DNA of 64,000 nucleotides from Paenibacillus faecalis (GCF_900289175.1 NZ_LT985747.1:2957761-3021760); one strand, 5' to 3'. Positions 1 to 8,599 are shown, counted from the stretch's first letter. The notes: generated by a model from the sequence alone, not told the origin. Translations and numbers: made by a program.

Positions 1-80
1 CATAATCATTATACATGAAAAATGTTCTCGCCGTCCTGTCCACAGGGCGGCTTTGTCTTATTTCCCTTGGCTTTCAAAAA

Positions 81-121
81 AAAGAAACGCTCATCCTGCA
101 AAGAATGGATAGCGTTTCTTT
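81..121 (-). terminator. Rho-independent terminator
   Basis: An 11-bp inverted repeat (AAAGAAACGCT / AGCGTTTCTTT) is followed on the minus strand by a long run of T. It lies just downstream of the gene at 144-539, so it probably ends that transcript. Confidence 0.75.
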
Positions 122-143
122 AACCAAGAACCGATTAGAAATT

Positions 144-539
144 TCAGACTCTTCCGCGCAAGGAGCGCACCACAAAGATGTATTCATCTTTGCGCAAACG
201 CGTCCCATCTGACAACGTAACGGTTTCTGCATCATGTGCCGTCAGTATCGCTTGATATGCTGCTAAAGAATTCCCTCTCCATACCATAACATGTGAGCCA
301 AAATATACAGCATTATCAAACTGTATGGAATGATTGATCTTATAGCCAATACTGTTCAAGGACGGAGAATGATCCGCTCTTTCGATCTTTGCTATAGCGT
401 GAAAAGGTACAACGACATCTCCAGGTGCCAAAACTAATCTTTCCTGGACACTGTCCCATATTTTCAATATACCTTCAACAGAGGATTTTGTACCGTCATG
501 ACGCTGTACAACAACCCGACGACCAATCCAATGCCTCAC
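144..539 (-). CDS. Conserved small protein, function unknown
   Basis: 131 residues. No named family is recognised. The N-terminal half is beta-rich (GRRVVVQRHDGTKSSVEGIL, then a second strand-rich block), which would suit a small SH3/LSm-like barrel, but this is only an impression from the sequence. There is no signal peptide or membrane segment. The start is GTG at 539, chosen because an AGGTGG-type ribosome site lies just upstream. It follows ung by 18 bp on the same strand and may be cotranscribed with it; a terminator follows the gene. Confidence 0.7.
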   Translation of the reverse strand: MRHWIGRRVVVQRHDGTKSSVEGILKIWDSVQERLVLAPGDVVVPFHAIAKIERADHSPSLNSIGYKINHSIQFDNAVYFGSHVMVWRGNSLAAYQAILTAHDAETVTLSDGTRLRKDEYIFVVRSLRGRV

Positions 540-557
540 CCTGGCCCACCTCCCGGA

Positions 558-1244
558 CTATTTCCTTTCCGCGGCCGATAAGCTGGAAATATTCCAGTCC
601 ACCGGTTCAATGCCCTGCTCCATTAAAAATGCGTTAGCAGCTGAAAATGGACGACTTCCGAAAAACCCTCTATGTGCCGCCAAAGGACTTGGGTGACTGG
701 ACTGAAGCACTTTATGTCTTGTCCGATCAATGATAGCTCCTTTTTTTTGCGCATAGCTACCCCATAGCATAAATACCATCGGGGTTTCACGTTCATTCAA
801 TTTTGAAATCACAGCATCTGTAAATTGTTCCCATCCTAGCGATTTATGCGAATTCGGTTGTCCTTCCCGAACGGTCAGAACGGCATTGAGAAGCAGCACG
901 CCTTGGTTTGCCCAATGCATTAATGATCCATGCGGAGGAAAAGGAACTCCTAGATCCTCTCTAAGCTCTTTATAAATATTCAATAAAGACGGGGGGATTT
1001 TCACGCCCGGTTTAACAGAAAAACTGAGCCCTTCCGCCTGCCCGTAGCCATGATATGGATCTTGCCCTAAAATAACAACCTTTGTATCTTTGTATGACGT
1101 CTGTTTCAATGCACGGAAAATATCTTCTTTAGGCGGATAAACGGTATAATCCCGATACTCTCTTGCCATCGTTATTCTCAGCTGTCCGAAATAAGGCTTT
1201 TCTATCTCTTCTTGCAGATGCAAGTCCCAATCGTTATCAAACAC
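558..1244 (-). CDS. ung: Uracil-DNA glycosylase (family 1)
   Basis: 228 residues, the usual length for family 1 UDG. The enzyme removes uracil from DNA to start base excision repair. The catalytic water-activating loop GQDPYHG is at residues 60-66 (Asp62), followed by GLSFSV. The second signature HPSPLAAHRGFFGSRPF near residues 184-200 carries the catalytic His and the DNA-intercalating loop. The LLLNAVLTV motif lies between them. The start is GTG at 1244 behind a strong AGGAGGA ribosome site. The assignment is secure. Confidence 0.97.
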   Translation of the reverse strand: MFDNDWDLHLQEEIEKPYFGQLRITMAREYRDYTVYPPKEDIFRALKQTSYKDTKVVILGQDPYHGYGQAEGLSFSVKPGVKIPPSLLNIYKELREDLGVPFPPHGSLMHWANQGVLLLNAVLTVREGQPNSHKSLGWEQFTDAVISKLNERETPMVFMLWGSYAQKKGAIIDRTRHKVLQSSHPSPLAAHRGFFGSRPFSAANAFLMEQGIEPVDWNISSLSAAERK

Positions 1245-1785
1245 AGTTGTTTCCTCCTAGCAGACTATCAAATATAATAGATGTATAAAAATATTACACT
1301 TTTTTCACCAAAAAATAAACCAACTTCCTGCACAGGAAGCCGTTTCTTTAAGTACGTTTAGCGACAATTGTATTACTTTTCTATTACTATTAGATTACGT
1401 GTTGGAAATCCGATGAAAAACCTTTTCATTTATAGTTTGAGTTAAGGTGCATTGTAGGTCTGGGTGATCCCCCAAAGGTAAAGATTCTTATTTATTATAG
1501 TGTGAAAGAAAAGGTTCAAACCAGTTCGTTAATCACTTACCGCAGTTATTACATCACTGAATATAGAAAATAGCTTTGGAATATGGTGAATAAAACAATG
1601 CGAAGGAAAGCTCTACCGAAACAAAGATATGTCGTGGAAATATTAGAGCATTCTAAATACAAAATGAATATTTATAAACAGCCCAAGTGTGAGGATGTAT
1701 TGGTATCTTCCGGGGAATAAAGATGACTATCGAACTGCTTCCGTGGTAATATAAGGAAAATAGTAATGGAGGTTATCTACGCAAG
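1245..1785. other. 541-bp region without a convincing gene
   Basis: AT-rich spacer between the divergent ung and lipoprotein genes. The only open frame of note is a 45-codon plus-strand frame at 1583-1720 (starting MVNKTMRRKALPK and ending SSGE), which lacks a good ribosome site and resembles nothing I know; it may be a decayed gene end. No RNA gene or clear repeat was seen. Confidence 0.4.
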
Positions 1786-2358
1786 ATGAACTATAAAAAG
1801 TATCTTATCGTAGCATCTATCTTATTGATTATTTTGGGAGGTTGTTCAAATAAGGATGCGGAGTTCGACAGTCTCGTAGAACAAGCAAACCGTCATTATA
1901 ACGGCGAAGAATACATATCATCCGCGGCAGTCTATTCAAAGGCACTTGAGGTCAAAGAAGACCCTGATATTAGGTCTAAACTAACCGAAGTAAATACTGA
2001 AATAAAAAGAATAGAAGAAGTAATATTATTGATTGACGAATTTAGAAGTATAGCATCTAAATATGAAAGTGTTAGAACACCTCAAGACATTTTTGACACA
2101 TGCGCTGCCTATCTTGATATTTTCGCGAAAATAGATAGCTTTGACACCACACCTAGTGACCCGGCAACAAAATATATAGAGAGTATACGAGACTCACGTG
2201 AATACCTATTTATTAAAACGGAATCGGCAATCATACAAACATATTACTTGGTAGGTAAGCGAGTTGATGGCCCGTATAAAGACGCTAAAGCTATTAGCGA
2301 TAAAGTAACAGAATTGTTTGACGCATACCCATTACCAGACGGTTTTGTTGTTCAATAA
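1786..2358 (+). CDS. Predicted lipoprotein, function unknown
   Basis: 190 residues. The N-terminus has two lysines, a hydrophobic core (about residues 6-18) and a lipobox ending LGGC, so Cys20 is the predicted lipidated residue and the mature protein should sit on the outer face of the membrane. The following segment (about 25-75) reads like a TPR-like helical pair (EQANRHYNGEEYISSAAVYS). No catalytic motif is visible. The ribosome site is GGAGG about 15 nt upstream, a rather long spacing. It stands alone and is followed by a strong terminator. Confidence 0.75.
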   Translation: MNYKKYLIVASILLIILGGCSNKDAEFDSLVEQANRHYNGEEYISSAAVYSKALEVKEDPDIRSKLTEVNTEIKRIEEVILLIDEFRSIASKYESVRTPQDIFDTCAAYLDIFAKIDSFDTTPSDPATKYIESIRDSREYLFIKTESAIIQTYYLVGKRVDGPYKDAKAISDKVTELFDAYPLPDGFVVQ

Positions 2359-2365
2359 ACAAAAA

Positions 2366-2410
2366 ATGCGCCCCCCCACGGAAACAACTCCGCAAGTGGG
2401 CGCTATTTTT
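2366..2410. terminator. Bidirectional terminator
   Basis: A GC-rich inverted repeat (GCGCCCCCCCAC ... GTGGGCGC) is flanked by an A-run on the left and a T-run on the right. It can serve the lipoprotein gene on the plus strand and the convergent gene at 2457-2946. Confidence 0.75.
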
Positions 2411-2456
2411 ATTCTTCGCTCAATTCGTCAAACCACTTAATTACCACTACCCATTG

Positions 2457-2946
2457 TTATAATCCAATATCTATAATTACGTAACTAACGTCATTCCCTA
2501 ACGCGTTATCTATAGCGTTTTGAATACCATCTGTATTGACGGCAGCCTTAAGACCGTTTGCATCCTCCGGAACTTCAAATGTAATTTCCCCCTGCGTCTC
2601 TATTCCGGGGTTAATCTTACTCACTGATAGGCCGTCGCTCCGATGGCCGTACGTATTGCTCTCGGAATCACGCAACTTCATCGATCCATTATAAAGAGTT
2701 TCTGCCTTTTTGGCGATGTTTTTTGCTTGTGCTTTAACTGTGACGATATCTCCTTCGCGTTTTGCATCTAATATTGTGTATGCAAAGTTACCGTTATTAA
2801 AAGTATCACCGATAGTAATTTCGCGCATCGCCGATACTGGTACGCGCTTACCATTTGAATATGTCGTAAGACCTATGACTAACGCGGCTAAAACTAATAA
2901 TACTATGCCGCCGATTAAAATGTCTTTCTTCGTAAATTTAACTCAT
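2457..2946 (-). pseudogene. DUF4352-like membrane-anchored protein, frameshifted at codon 3
   Basis: The intact frame 2457-2828 encodes 123 residues with the look of a DUF4352/Ig-like domain (GDTFNNGNFAYTILDAKREG, then alternating strands). Upstream in the same frame lies an obvious N-terminal anchor, K-F-T-K-K-D followed by about 17 hydrophobic residues (ILIGGIVLLVLAALVIGLT). This frame has no start codon. A good ribosome site (GGAGGGG) and ATG at 2946 exist, but the frame ATG-AGT-TAA stops at once. Removing one T near 2940 would restore MSKFTKKD and a single protein of about 162 residues. Either the gene is dead or there is a sequencing indel. A shorter protein from the internal ATG at 2828 would be soluble and has no clear ribosome site. 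Confidence 0.65.
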
Positions 2947-3010
2947 AAACAGGCCCCTCCAATCCCCTAAATAGTACCACAAAGCAAGCGGTCACTATAA
3001 GCAAAGAAAA

Positions 3011-3051
3011 AGCGCCACTAACGAAGTCTCTATTAATTCCACAGTGGGCGC
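3011..3051 (-). terminator. Probable terminator
   Basis: Inverted repeat AGCGCCACT / AGTGGGCGC with one bulge, followed by TTTTTCTTT on the minus strand. It lies downstream of the coding remnant at 3114-3240. Confidence 0.5.
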
Positions 3052-3250
3052 AAATTATTCATTCTATTTCGCTATTATCCGTAATGTCTCCATTCAATAG
3101 GTTCGTCCCTTCGCTAAATCTTCGTTACCTTCGTATGCGGCACCTGCAACCGACTGATCATTAATGTATTGTCTGTATGAAGAATTCCACTAAGATATCG
3201 AGCCTGTTCAGCCCCTCTAGTTTCTGATGTTTCCGCAGTCGCAATCTAGC

Positions 3251-3281
3251 CAAAACAAAAACGCCTCCCTTTCGGTGGCGT
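3251..3281 (-). terminator. Terminator-like hairpin
   Basis: Minus-strand ACGCCACC-GAAAGGG-AGGCGT followed by TTTTTGTTTT. No gene that it would terminate is recognised; it may be left from the original sequence downstream of the tRNA-Leu gene. Confidence 0.5.
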
Positions 3282-3394
3282 CTCCGTGTACTTCTCGCGA
3301 ATCATGTGTACCTGCAAATAACTCCGATACAGATACGCAGGACCTCCCGCTTATTCACGCTAATTTAACGTTGATGTGACCGCATTTTTCTTAT

Positions 3395-3461
3395 TATGCC
3401 GAGGACCGGGATCGAACCGGTACGGTAGTCACCTACCGCAGGATTTTAAGTCCTGTGCGTC
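3395..3461. repeat. Distal attachment site (att), partial tRNA-Leu copy
   Basis: 67 bp identical to 14006-14072. It covers the tRNA-Leu 3' end, T arm, variable arm and anticodon stem-loop and stops in the D arm, where the sequence diverges (attgcatcacc instead of tgccaattccg). It is not a functional tRNA gene. Confidence 0.9.
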
Positions 3462-3667
3462 ATTGCATCACCTAGAAAGCTTATAATATCAACGTTTTGC
3501 AGTATCTGCATGAATTAAACCAACAGGATTTTACAATTTTCAATAGCCTGCTAATAAGAATCCTGAGTGTCTACATGTATTACTTTACTACACCCAATCT
3601 ATATTAACAAGCTGATATAATACAATAGGTATACTTGATGAACGTAAAAAAGCAGACAATTCAATAA

Positions 3668-3832
3668 TTACTGCAGATATACAACGCGGTTTACGTTGTC
3701 CACTTCGTTAAAGATGCGCACGGAGATCTTCTCAAGCACGCCCCATGGAATACGCGCCCAGTCGGTGGTCATACCGTCGATGGACGTTACTGCACGGATA
3801 CCAACCGTATAGAAATACGTACGGGCATAGAG
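3668..3832 (-). pseudogene. guaA: GMP synthase 3' fragment
   Basis: About 54 codons read as the C-terminal dimerisation domain of GMP synthase: [20 protein letters not shown], then [17 protein letters not shown]. Family members normally finish with about 13 more residues (DITSKPPATIEWE type); here the frame turns into Leu-Gln-stop after VVY, so both ends are missing. It lies just inside the left end of the tRNA-Leu element. It is not functional; a transferred or captured scrap of a chromosomal gene is the likely origin. Confidence 0.75.
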
Positions 3833-3936
3833 TAAATTACTATTCAATTATCGCGCTATTTTTGTATATCAATTGTAGCTAGTGAAACATGTTTTTTTTC
3901 AAGAGCTAATAAATTTAAATGTAAAATAGTTATTAT

Positions 3937-4545
3937 TTATAAATTTTTAATATTACTATTTAAATTTCTTAAAACATCTTCGACAAGTTCAAATGTATCA
4001 CTTATAAAATCATTGCTAATGATTAGTTCCTTTCGGTCAGATGTTGTTATCTTAGGGCATTCTTCAATTCTTTTTGCGAGTTCTGCAAAATTGTTTTCAA
4101 TAAGACCTTTACTATGCATTATTCTATTCCGAAGTTCTCTAATAAAATCAAGTTGAATAATTTCATTTTCTGTAATAACAGCAGTGGTGCAACTTTCATT
4201 TATGAAATGAAGCTTATCTGTTAAGTGCTTAGCACTAATGTCGCTAACAAGTTTTCTTTTTACCTCATTATAAAAATCAATTAAATTAGCTTCAAAGAAA
4301 GAATAAATATTCGTTAATATGGAATTATTTGTGATTCTAGGCAGTGTTTCTCTCATTTGAACTATAGTATCATAATGATGATCGACATACTCATCTCTAT
4401 CGCTTTCATCAAGTCTCTCGATTTCTTCACCTATTTCATTCAAATTGCTCCTCCACATTCGTTGAGTCTCATCAAATAGTATCTTTAAATCCTCAAGATA
4501 ACTTAACTCTATAATTTCATACCAATTCACTTTATTAAAATGCAT
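3937..4545 (-). CDS. HEPN-like protein, candidate ribonuclease effector
   Basis: 202 residues, mostly helical. RELRNRIMH at residues 136-144 contains Arg139-Asn140 and His144, the Rx4H catalytic signature of HEPN ribonucleases with the usual polar residue after Arg. Nothing else in the protein is recognised, and there is no signal peptide or membrane segment. The ATG at 4545 has a GGGAGG ribosome site. It starts 32 bp after the TIR-like gene stops, on the same strand, so the two form an operon. HEPN proteins in such settings often cleave RNA in toxin or abortive-infection systems; the role here is inferred. A non-catalytic HEPN is possible. Confidence 0.6.
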   Translation of the reverse strand: MHFNKVNWYEIIELSYLEDLKILFDETQRMWRSNLNEIGEEIERLDESDRDEYVDHHYDTIVQMRETLPRITNNSILTNIYSFFEANLIDFYNEVKRKLVSDISAKHLTDKLHFINESCTTAVITENEIIQLDFIRELRNRIMHSKGLIENNFAELAKRIEECPKITTSDRKELIISNDFISDTFELVEDVLRNLNSNIKNL

Positions 4546-4577
4546 ATTTCACTTTTTCCTCCCTAGGAATAATTTCT

Positions 4578-6383
4578 TTAATCCACAATTAAATGTCTAA
4601 CTTCGCTTATAAAACAATTAATGTCTTTTTCATGATAAATCCTAATCTTGTTAAACTCATCGATTAAACTAACAATATTCAGAGAATTACCATAATTCAT
4701 TTTTGAGGATTCAACAATAAATTCCCTCAGAGGCTCAATTAAATGGTGGAGTAAATTATTCTGACTATCCTTAACTATTTTCCAAAGTAATTCTCTTGCC
4801 TTTCCTTCCAATGATTGATTTTCTATTAATCGTAGTAAAGCGTCTATCGCATTTCCATACTTATGAGTAACATATATATAATCAACGTTAAAATAACCTT
4901 GTCGAATGCTATTAAGATTTTCGAGACCCCTTTGCCTTACTGTTTCCGATAACACTTGGTTAATTCCAAATTCATCCTCCAAGGGGAGAATAGAAAAAGC
5001 ACTGTTTAATTTTATCTTTCCCTTTAGTCTTCGTTGAATATTTTCTACCATTTTTTGTTGATTATCAATAATAAACCCTTGGCGAAAAAAATGTAGGAAT
5101 GCATTAATCTGTACTATATCACCATAATCAAAATTAAACCTGGATTTTAATAGCGCTGAGATATCATCTTTTATTGAGGTATTTTTCTTACTCAGGGCAT
5201 TCTTTATTTTCTGAGGAGGAAGTACAACACTACTTGTCTCAAAATGATTTATATTATCAACAATTAATTCTTTGTTTGTGTTGTCAATCCATTTCCAGGC
5301 AAGCTCTATTATCTCCAATATTAAATTTGCATATATCTCTGAATACTTTTCATTTAAATAAACATAATTAAGCATTGCATCAATTTTTTGTATTTCTTGG
5401 AATTTTCCAAAGTCTACAACTTGTCCGTCTTTATCATTCAACTCTTTTAACAACAAATAGCTATCTTTATTATTTGGATTCATTTCTGGTGCGTAAATCG
5501 TCTTATACCCTTTAACTTTCTCGTGAGAACTAATAAATAAATCAGGTGACAGCCTTAGACTATTAACCTTATCAAACCTATCAATCCATTGAATAAAATT
5601 AACAATGGCTATGCCTATTTCCTTATTGAAATAAGTAGAAGTAAAGCTGTCTAATAAATTCTTCAGCTCTTTTCCAATGGGTTCAAATTTCTTATATACT
5701 TGAAACCCAATGTATTTCCTTTTACTTAATAACTGTAATATATCATCGTATTTTAAATTTATTAAAGTTTTATAAGAATCAAACTTTTTCTTTTCATAAC
5801 CATATACTATTTTACTCAAGTGACCTAAAATTGATAGAACTTGTGTATCTACTTGCATTTTGAAATAATCATTAATACCATCATCAAGTAAACCTTTTAT
5901 ATGTAGTTCCTGAATTGTTTGACTGATTACTTTAACAATAAATTTTTTAGTTTCTGATTTTACTTTCCCCTTCAAGCTGTAACTAAGTGGTCTTCTAAAT
6001 CGTAAATCAAAGGGTAAATCATCAAAATCACCATAGTCCGTATTGAATATGCAGATTATTTTTTCCCAGCCCAATACTTTTGCTGCATAACCTAATTCCA
6101 GAAGCACGTTTGGATTAGGCGTTTTTCTTCCATTAGAATTACCATTTATTATGCTAATATCTGCAATAAATATTTTTGATTTCTCTATTTTCGAAAAAAT
6201 AGTATTTACTATATCAGGCGTTCCTAACTCATTTTTTGTATCTCTATCTAAATTTATATCCAATTGAAATTCTTTGGTCTTACTTAATTCTTTTATCGAT
6301 GCCGATATACAAGATTCAATAAATCCTCTATTCTCATTGTTAGGCAAATCAGATTGCCAAGAATAAAATATATTATTTTTCAT
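4578..6383 (-). CDS. TIR-like N-terminal domain protein, candidate NAD-consuming sensor/effector
   Basis: 601 residues. The N-terminus starts NIFYSWQSDLP (residues 4-14), then IFIADIS (71-77) and PNPNVLLELGYA (89-100). This matches the TIR-like predicted nucleotide-binding domain seen in Cap12-type and many unnamed defence proteins; Glu96 in the ELG motif is in the place of the TIR catalytic glutamate. Residues from about 150 to 600 are long, helical and unrecognised, and probably sense a trigger or oligomerise. The ATG at 6383 has an AAGGAG site. First gene of an operon with the HEPN-like gene. AT-rich compared with the chromosome, consistent with transfer. NADase activity is inferred from the family, not shown. 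Confidence 0.6.
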   Translation of the reverse strand: MKNNIFYSWQSDLPNNENRGFIESCISASIKELSKTKEFQLDINLDRDTKNELGTPDIVNTIFSKIEKSKIFIADISIINGNSNGRKTPNPNVLLELGYAAKVLGWEKIICIFNTDYGDFDDLPFDLRFRRPLSYSLKGKVKSETKKFIVKVISQTIQELHIKGLLDDGINDYFKMQVDTQVLSILGHLSKIVYGYEKKKFDSYKTLINLKYDDILQLLSKRKYIGFQVYKKFEPIGKELKNLLDSFTSTYFNKEIGIAIVNFIQWIDRFDKVNSLRLSPDLFISSHEKVKGYKTIYAPEMNPNNKDSYLLLKELNDKDGQVVDFGKFQEIQKIDAMLNYVYLNEKYSEIYANLILEIIELAWKWIDNTNKELIVDNINHFETSSVVLPPQKIKNALSKKNTSIKDDISALLKSRFNFDYGDIVQINAFLHFFRQGFIIDNQQKMVENIQRRLKGKIKLNSAFSILPLEDEFGINQVLSETVRQRGLENLNSIRQGYFNVDYIYVTHKYGNAIDALLRLIENQSLEGKARELLWKIVKDSQNNLLHHLIEPLREFIVESSKMNYGNSLNIVSLIDEFNKIRIYHEKDINCFISEVRHLIVD

Positions 6384-6417
6384 CTCTTCTCCTTATTTTT
6401 CCTATATTCATTTATTT

Positions 6418-6600
6418 TATAAAATGTATTTTTTTAGCCCTAGCATTTCAATAAACTGCACCGCTGTTATCTCTTTACGTTGCCATCTAGAATAATTTGA
6501 TTCTAATATTGCTTTTTGCTCTTTCCTTAAAGAATCATAATTTATCTGTGGATGCCCTAGATGCTTTCCCTTGCTTCGCTACTGATATCCCTTCTGATTG
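6418..6600 (-). pseudogene. Serine recombinase (resolvase/invertase) C-terminal fragment
   Basis: Minus-strand codons read RSKGKHLGHPQINYDSL, then QKAILESNYSRW, ITAVQFIEMLGLKKY, the helix-turn-helix end of small serine recombinases. There is an in-frame stop just before RSKGK, and the usual end (NTFYKII type) is replaced by Ile-Leu-stop. The catalytic domain is absent. It sits immediately upstream of the TIR-like gene and is probably a relic of an earlier insertion. Confidence 0.6.
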
Positions 6601-6825
6601 CCTTTGCCTAATCTAATATTCTTTCGTTCCCGTTATTTATATTTTTGCCTATTCTGGATATATGTACAAAAACACTTCTTTGGCATAATAGTCCCACAGC
6701 GTTGACAGCAATATTTAAAGTGTTTATTGTATATAATAAATAAGAACAAGGATGCTGGTAACATCTTCACTCTTGCACAATAGCCGCTTATAAGGGCGGG
6801 TGGCTTATATTAAAGGTTTTTAGTC

Positions 6826-6861
6826 AAATAGACCGTTTCCTTTGGCGAGGGCGGTCTATTT
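6826..6861. terminator. Bidirectional terminator
   Basis: Ten-bp perfect inverted repeat AAATAGACCG / CGGTCTATTT; the plus strand continues with CTTTTTGTTTT. It is placed at the tail of the toxin-like remnant at 6856-6967, as in type I toxin-antitoxin loci where sense and antisense RNAs share a terminator. Confidence 0.65.
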
Positions 6862-6967
6862 CTTTTTGTTTTGGTTAATTGCAATGACAATGGTAACGAT
6901 CACAGGCATCCAATTATGTGACTACATTCTAATTATTGTTCTGGTGTATGTATTTAATCGGTACCAT
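6856..6967 (-). pseudogene. Possible type I (holin-like) toxin remnant
   Basis: A GGAGGGG ribosome site precedes an ATG at 6967 and MVPIKYIHQ; the other end reads MPVIVTIVIAINQNKKK-stop, the hydrophobic plus poly-Lys tail typical of small holin-like type I toxins in Bacillales. The two ends are in different frames with stops between, so no intact toxin is made. On the plus strand a TATAAT-like box near 6731 could start an antisense RNA ending at the 6826-6861 terminator. Assignment by resemblance only. Confidence 0.35.
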
Positions 6968-7327
6968 AGACCCCTCCGAAATAATTGCTATTAGCTTTGC
7001 TGCATGATTGTATTAGCAGCAACACTGCTGCCAATACGTTTGTACCATATTATAACATACGAAATTGGGCTATATTACCTACAAGAAGTTAAAACTTCTG
7101 ATAATATATCCTATCGGAAGTTATTTATGGGTAGGGGGATATTCGCCTAAACATCATCAGAACGAACAAATCGGGATACGCAGGGTCATACGAAAAAACT
7201 GGCTCTGTAATAATCCGCTCCACTATACTAAAGTGATATCTCCTAAAATAGGCACTCCAGATTATTAGTGTTGCTTTTCGGAGTGCCTGCTCATTATGAA
7301 ACAAAATACTATAACATCAAATTAAGC
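6968..7327. other. Region without a supported gene
   Basis: AT-rich spacer inside the element. A 67-codon plus-strand frame (7065-7268) lacks a ribosome site and protein-like composition. No repeat or RNA structure was identified. Confidence 0.35.
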
Positions 7328-7510
7328 TTATTCATCTTCTTCGTACATAGCTTTAATAGTGGATAATTGATATTCTTCACTTTCCAAGTGGAAAGGTTTG
7401 ATTTTACTTCGTTCGTACTTCATCGTTACCAGCCGATCTATTAGTTCATTCTCTGATAACAAGCTTAAGACTTTATTCTGATCTATTAACTTTCTTTCTA
7501 TTTTCCACAT
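7328..7510 (-). CDS. Small hypothetical protein or gene fragment
   Basis: 60 residues, charged and helical (MWKIERKLIDQNKVLSLL ... MYEEDE), no recognised domain. It starts only 45 bp from the end of the IS256-type remnant and has a weak ribosome site, so it could be the 3' part of a gene cut by that insertion. Confidence 0.35.
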   Translation of the reverse strand: MWKIERKLIDQNKVLSLLSENELIDRLVTMKYERSKIKPFHLESEEYQLSTIKAMYEEDE

Positions 7511-7554
7511 TAAACTTTCTATAGTTTTAAGCCTTTCATTCGTATGTGTTGGGT

Positions 7555-8345
7555 AGCGTCAATAATTTTGTGTAAATGAAAAAGGCCTTCTCTTGTAGAA
7601 GATTGAATTAGCTTTTAGTGGTGAACATCTCTTGGAGTTCTGCACGAGCTAGATCAAAGCCGATATGACAACGAGTAGCAAAGCGCTGGTTATAACCTTC
7701 AAACTGAGAAACCAGAAACTTCTCCAATGCTTCTTCATGCGGATATTGCTCTTTACGCTTCGTATATTTTTTAATCTGCTTATTGAAAGATTCGATTAAA
7801 TTGGTGGAGTATATGCTTTTCCAGATTGATTTTGGAAAGCCTTAAAACGTAAACATATAGGGATTCTCCTGAAGGGACTTCGTTACTTTAGGATAGATGG
7901 ATTTCCATTTGTCACAGAAGGCTTGAAGTGCTGCTTTGCCTGACTTTTCATCTTTTGCTCGGTAAACGGATTTAAAGTCCTCACAGATGTTTTTTCGATC
8001 GGATACACGTACTTTATGCGCGATATTACGTGCAATATGGACACAGCATAACTGGTACTTAGCATATAGATATACCTTTCCGATAGCGTCTACAATCCCC
8101 GATAAGCCATCTGAAATAAAGAGCAAGACTTCTTCTGTGCCACGGGCTTTAACGTCTTGTAGCAACTCATTCCAGACATAAGCTGATTCGGTAGGAGCAA
8201 TCGTGTAGGTTAAGACTTCCTTTGAACCGTCTTCACGAATACCTACCGCTAGATATACAGCTTCCTTAGAAACCGTTTCACGCTTAACCGCAATGTAAGT
8301 GGCGTCGATATAAACGCAAACATAACGCTTAGCTAGCGTCGGACA
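7555..8345 (-). mobile_element. IS256-family insertion sequence, C-terminal half with one end
   Basis: Minus-strand codons from 8339 to 7608 give the C-terminal two thirds of an IS256/Mutator transposase: YIDATYIAVKRETVSKEAVY, TIAPTES, EEVLLFISDGLSG, CCVHIARNIAHK, then after a frameshift near 7840 NLIESFNKQIKKYTKRKEQ and FTTKS-stop. The catalytic Asp of YIDATY and of FISDGL are present, but the N-terminus is missing and the frame is broken. The outer end AGCGTCAATAATTTTGTGTAAAT (7555-7577, given here as its first and last parts AGCGTCAATA and TTGTGTAAAT) matches the end at 10367-10389 in 19 of 23 positions. Confidence 0.85.
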
Positions 8346-8361
8346 GGGGTGGAAAAGGTAT

Positions 8362-8586
8362 TTAACCCTTTAATCCCCTTCTATCTAGATGGAGGGCGAT
8401 CTTCTTCATGTTCTGTACCGCAGCGGTCATCAACGCTTGTTCCATCACGTTGTGTAGTCCCCGCAAACGGCAATAGCGAAACCCGTGGAGCTGTTTAGCA
8501 TCCGCGAAGCCATACGGAACGAAATAACGCGGTTGAGTGAAACGGGATGCCTTGTTTAACATAACATCAAGGCAAGACAGGGGCAT
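8362..8586 (-). pseudogene. IS1182-type transposase C-terminal remnant
   Basis: 74 codons ending the gene: [38 protein letters not shown]. This is the conserved C-terminal segment of IS1182-family (IS5-like) transposases. The DDE catalytic domain is absent. It abuts the IS256-type remnant, so one insertion probably cut the other. Confidence 0.75.
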
Positions 8587-8599
8587 TTGAAAACCATCA

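Larger units (their letters stand above)
2947..3394. other. Decayed region with an unidentified coding remnant
   Basis: On the minus strand about 40 codons at 3114-3240 read as protein (A-E-T-S-E-T-R-G-A-E-Q-A-R-Y, later QVPHTKVTKI) and then stop, with an in-frame stop just upstream and no start. I do not recognise the family. Two minus-strand hairpins lie on either side. No intact gene is present. Confidence 0.35.

Noticed and set aside
3397-3461. Second tRNA-Leu gene
   Set aside because: Only the 3' 65 bases match; the D arm and 5' acceptor strand are missing, so it is an attachment-site copy.
7065-7268. 67-codon plus-strand frame in the element
   Set aside because: No ribosome site, odd composition, no resemblance to any protein; lies among decayed sequence.
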